64,000 bases of DNA from Proteobacteria bacterium SG_bin6 (GTDB taxonomy: Bacteria > Pseudomonadota > Alphaproteobacteria > Sphingomonadales > Sphingomonadaceae): the NCBI GenBank assembly GCA_002083435.1, contig LWDJ01000006.1, positions 1 to 64,000 of the forward strand, in the 5' to 3' direction. Positions within the stretch are counted from its first letter, which is position 1. Each line of letters starts with the position of its first letter. The notes under the pieces are model-generated. The model searched no databases, was not told where the DNA came from, and saw only the letters and a list, made by a program, of their open reading frames with translations. The position numbers and the translations under genes were made by a program. Below, one piece after another: positions 61,965 to 64,000 of this stretch.

Positions 61965-63137
61965 ATGGCGAGCACCATCCGATGCGATCTGGCGATTGTC
62001 GGCGGCGGGCTCGCCGGTGGGCTGATCGCGCTCGCGCTGAAGAAGAAGCGCCCCGATCTCGATGTGCGGCTGATCGAAGCCGGCCCCAATATCGGCGGCA
62101 ATCACCTCTGGTCGTTCTTCGCGAGCGACATCGCCGATGCCGATCGCTGGATCGTCGCCCCGCTCGTCTGCCACGGCTGGAACGCGTACGACATCAAGTT
62201 CCCGGCCTATAATCGCAGCTTCGACACCGCTTACTATTCGATCGAAAGCACCCGGCTCGACGCGCTGGTGCGCGCGGCGCTGCCGCCCCAGGCGCTGCTG
62301 CTGGGCGAGCGCGTGCTCGGCGTCTCCCCCCGCGCGGTGGTGCTGGGGAGCGGCGACCGGATCGAGGCGGCGGGCGTGATCGACGCGCGTGGCGCGGCGG
62401 ACCTGTCGCAGCTCGAACTCGGCTGGCAGAAATTCGTCGGGCGCGATTATCAGCTTGCCGAACCGCACGGGGTCGAGCGCCCGATCGTGATGGACGCGAC
62501 CGTGCCGCAGATCGACGGCTATCGCTTCGTCTATGTCCTGCCCTTCTCGCAGACGCGGCTGTTCATCGAGGATACTTATTACAGCGACACGCCGGACCTC
62601 TACCGTCCCGCGCCTGGCGGCAACGCCGATCCAATCGTCGAGCGGATCGAGGCGTATCGCGCCGCCGGCGGCTGGACGGCCGGGCAGGTGGTGCGCGAGG
62701 AGCAGGGCGCGCTGCCGGTCGCGCTCGGCGGCGATTTCGAAGGCTATTGGAAAAGCGGCGGCGCCAGGCTGCCCAAGGCCGGAATGCGCGCCGGGCTGTT
62801 CCACCCGACCACCGGCTATTCGCTGCCCGACGCGGTGCGCACCGCGAGCCTGATCGCGCGCGCGAGCGACTTATCGGCGGACGGCCTCCACGATCTGCTC
62901 CACGGTTTCGCCAGCACCACCTGGGCCAAGCGCGGCTTCTACCGCCTGCTCGACCGGATGCTCTACCGCGCCGCCGAGCCGCAAGAGCGCTACCGCGTGC
63001 TCCAGCATTTCTATCGCCTCAACCCCGCCCTTGTCGGGCGTTTCTATGCAGGACAAACGACCATGTTCGACCAAGCGCGCATCCTGATGGGCAAACCGCC
63101 CGTCAAGCTCTCCGCCGCCGCGAAGGCGCTGCGATGA
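61965..63137 (+). CDS. crtY: Lycopene beta-cyclase
   Basis: A 390-residue flavoprotein that cyclises lycopene to beta-carotene. IVGGGLAGGLIALAL is the dinucleotide loop, NIGGNHLWSFF is a CrtY signature, and ATVPQIDGYRFVYVLPFS and FIEDTYYSD follow. FHPTTGYSLPDAVRTA is the conserved C-terminal region. A four-base overlap to crtI suggests one carotenoid operon (nostoxanthin or zeaxanthin precursors). Confidence 0.95.
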   Translation: MASTIRCDLAIVGGGLAGGLIALALKKKRPDLDVRLIEAGPNIGGNHLWSFFASDIADADRWIVAPLVCHGWNAYDIKFPAYNRSFDTAYYSIESTRLDALVRAALPPQALLLGERVLGVSPRAVVLGSGDRIEAAGVIDARGAADLSQLELGWQKFVGRDYQLAEPHGVERPIVMDATVPQIDGYRFVYVLPFSQTRLFIEDTYYSDTPDLYRPAPGGNADPIVERIEAYRAAGGWTAGQVVREEQGALPVALGGDFEGYWKSGGARLPKAGMRAGLFHPTTGYSLPDAVRTASLIARASDLSADGLHDLLHGFASTTWAKRGFYRLLDRMLYRAAEPQERYRVLQHFYRLNPALVGRFYAGQTTMFDQARILMGKPPVKLSAAAKALR

Positions 63138-64000
63138 AGCGCGCGGCGGTCATCGGCGCGGGGTTCGGCGGGCTCGCGCTCGCGATCCGGCTGCAATCGG
63201 CGGGCATCGAGACGGCGATCATCGAAGCGCGCGACAAGCCCGGCGGGCGCGCTTATGTGTGGGAGAAGGACGGCTTCGTGTTTGACGCCGGCCCCACCGT
63301 CATCACCGATCCCGATTGCCTGCGCGAGCTGTGGGCGCTTTCCGGCCGCGACATGGACGAGGATGTGACGCTGAAGCCGGTCATGCCCTTCTACCGGCTG
63401 AACTGGCCCGACGGCACCAATTTCGATTATTCCAACGACGAACCGCAACTGGCGGCCGAGATCGCCAAGCTCGATCCCGCCGATGTCGACGGCTATCGCC
63501 GCTTCCTCGAATATTCGGCCGGGGTCTATCGCGAGGGCTATGAAAAGCTCGGCCATGTCGCGTTCCTCGACTTCGCGACGATGATCAAGGCGGCGCCCGC
63601 GCTCGCCAAATACCAGGCGTGGCGCAGCGTCTATTCGATCGTCTCGAGCTTCGTGAAGAACGAGAAATTGCGCGAGGCGCTGTCGTTCCACACCCTGCTC
63701 GTCGGCGGCAATCCGATGACGACGAGCGCGATCTACGCCCTGATCCACAAGCTGGAAAAGGATGGCGGCGTCTGGTTCGCGATGGGCGGCACCAACCAGC
63801 TGATCGCCGGGATGGTCAGGCATTTCGAGCGGCTGGGCGGCACGCTCCGCCTCGCCGATCCAGTCGCGAGCATCGACACGCTCGGCGACCGCGCGACCGG
63901 GGTGACGACGCAGAGCGGCTGGCACATGGATTGCGACATGGTGGCGAGCAACGCCGACATCATGCACAGCTACCGCGATCTGCTGAAGGGCTCGCGCAGC
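63134..64000 (+). CDS. crtI: Phytoene desaturase, 3' end cut by window
   Basis: 289 codons present from ATG at 63134 to the window edge; the family is about 490-500 residues. VIGAGFGGLALAIRLQSAGI is the FAD loop, KPGGRAYVWEKDGFVFDAGPTVITDP is the CrtI signature, and AMGGTNQLIAGM follows. Converts phytoene to lycopene. ATGA overlap with crtY. Confidence 0.95.
   Translation, partial: MKRAAVIGAGFGGLALAIRLQSAGIETAIIEARDKPGGRAYVWEKDGFVFDAGPTVITDPDCLRELWALSGRDMDEDVTLKPVMPFYRLNWPDGTNFDYSNDEPQLAAEIAKLDPADVDGYRRFLEYSAGVYREGYEKLGHVAFLDFATMIKAAPALAKYQAWRSVYSIVSSFVKNEKLREALSFHTLLVGGNPMTTSAIYALIHKLEKDGGVWFAMGGTNQLIAGMVRHFERLGGTLRLADPVASIDTLGDRATGVTTQSGWHMDCDMVASNADIMHSYRDLLKGSRS

Overview
The window looks like a chromosomal segment of a GC-rich alphaproteobacterium of the Sphingomonadaceae, most likely Sphingomonas or a close relative. 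This rests on the very GC-rich third codon positions, a long TonB-dependent receptor, ALAS-type hemA, an alphaproteobacterial SspB, CIRCE-controlled groESL, and a crtY-crtI carotenoid pair at the right edge. The taxon is inferred from gene content; no 16S rRNA is present.

Layout. 1-6011: the 3' part of a tRNA-Leu(GAG), threonine aldolase, a DMT exporter, an SDR/epimerase-like protein, PepN and a collapsed histidine-kinase gene. 6105-18430: a compact locus for using a polyuronate. It holds a FadR-type regulator; an overlapping operon GH105 - GPH symporter - kduI - kduD - kdgK; a convergent operon FadR-type regulator - Tat-exported lyase - truncated ROK kinase; and a TonB receptor followed by a secreted jelly-roll lyase. 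18476-21473: hisBHAF. 21548-26029: sspB, fumC, a small secreted protein and uvrC. 26142-29390: three valine/acyl-CoA catabolism genes. 29439-32625: a membrane-anchored AraC regulator, a sterol-desaturase-like hydroxylase, a TRIC/UPF0126 channel and a small ATPase. 32792-35833: FMN reductase, GNAT and sppA. 35995-38093: CIRCE, groES, groEL and a terminator. 38109-43502: aguB, an orphan secreted protein, rpiB-glyA-nrdR, and an ECF sigma/anti-sigma pair. 43704-48224: polA with a coupled small winged-helix-like ORF and a flippase. 48199-49006: a decayed, apparently chimeric IS. 49111-53595: a YeiH-type transporter, an ACS-type MFS, a class A beta-lactamase lipoprotein and a fasciclin protein. 53831-58320: btaA-btaB (betaine lipid), Uma2, DUF3429 and a secreted metallopeptidase-like protein. 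58335-64000: hemA, an rcnB-like gene broken by one stop codon, a BamE-like lipoprotein, a CBP3-like chaperone, a DUF177 protein, crtY and the start of crtI.

How the uronate locus should work (inference from families). Extracellular or periplasmic lyases cut a uronate-containing polymer by beta-elimination. The TonB receptor and then the GPH symporter import the oligosaccharides. GH105 removes the unsaturated terminal uronate, and KduI, KduD and KdgK convert it to 2-keto-3-deoxy-6-phosphogluconate. No KDPG aldolase lies in the window. The two long plus-strand transcription units of the locus share a near-identical upstream block (6898-6932 and 14766-14802), a likely operator for one or both FadR-type regulators. 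A glucuronan-like substrate is my best guess but is not proven.

Several intergenic gaps hold palindromic repeats with long perfect stems (19355, 20138, 26031, 26979, 28211, 32643, 43516, 50200). No CRISPR array, rRNA operon, prophage or origin was seen, and no gap over 300 bases is left unexplained.
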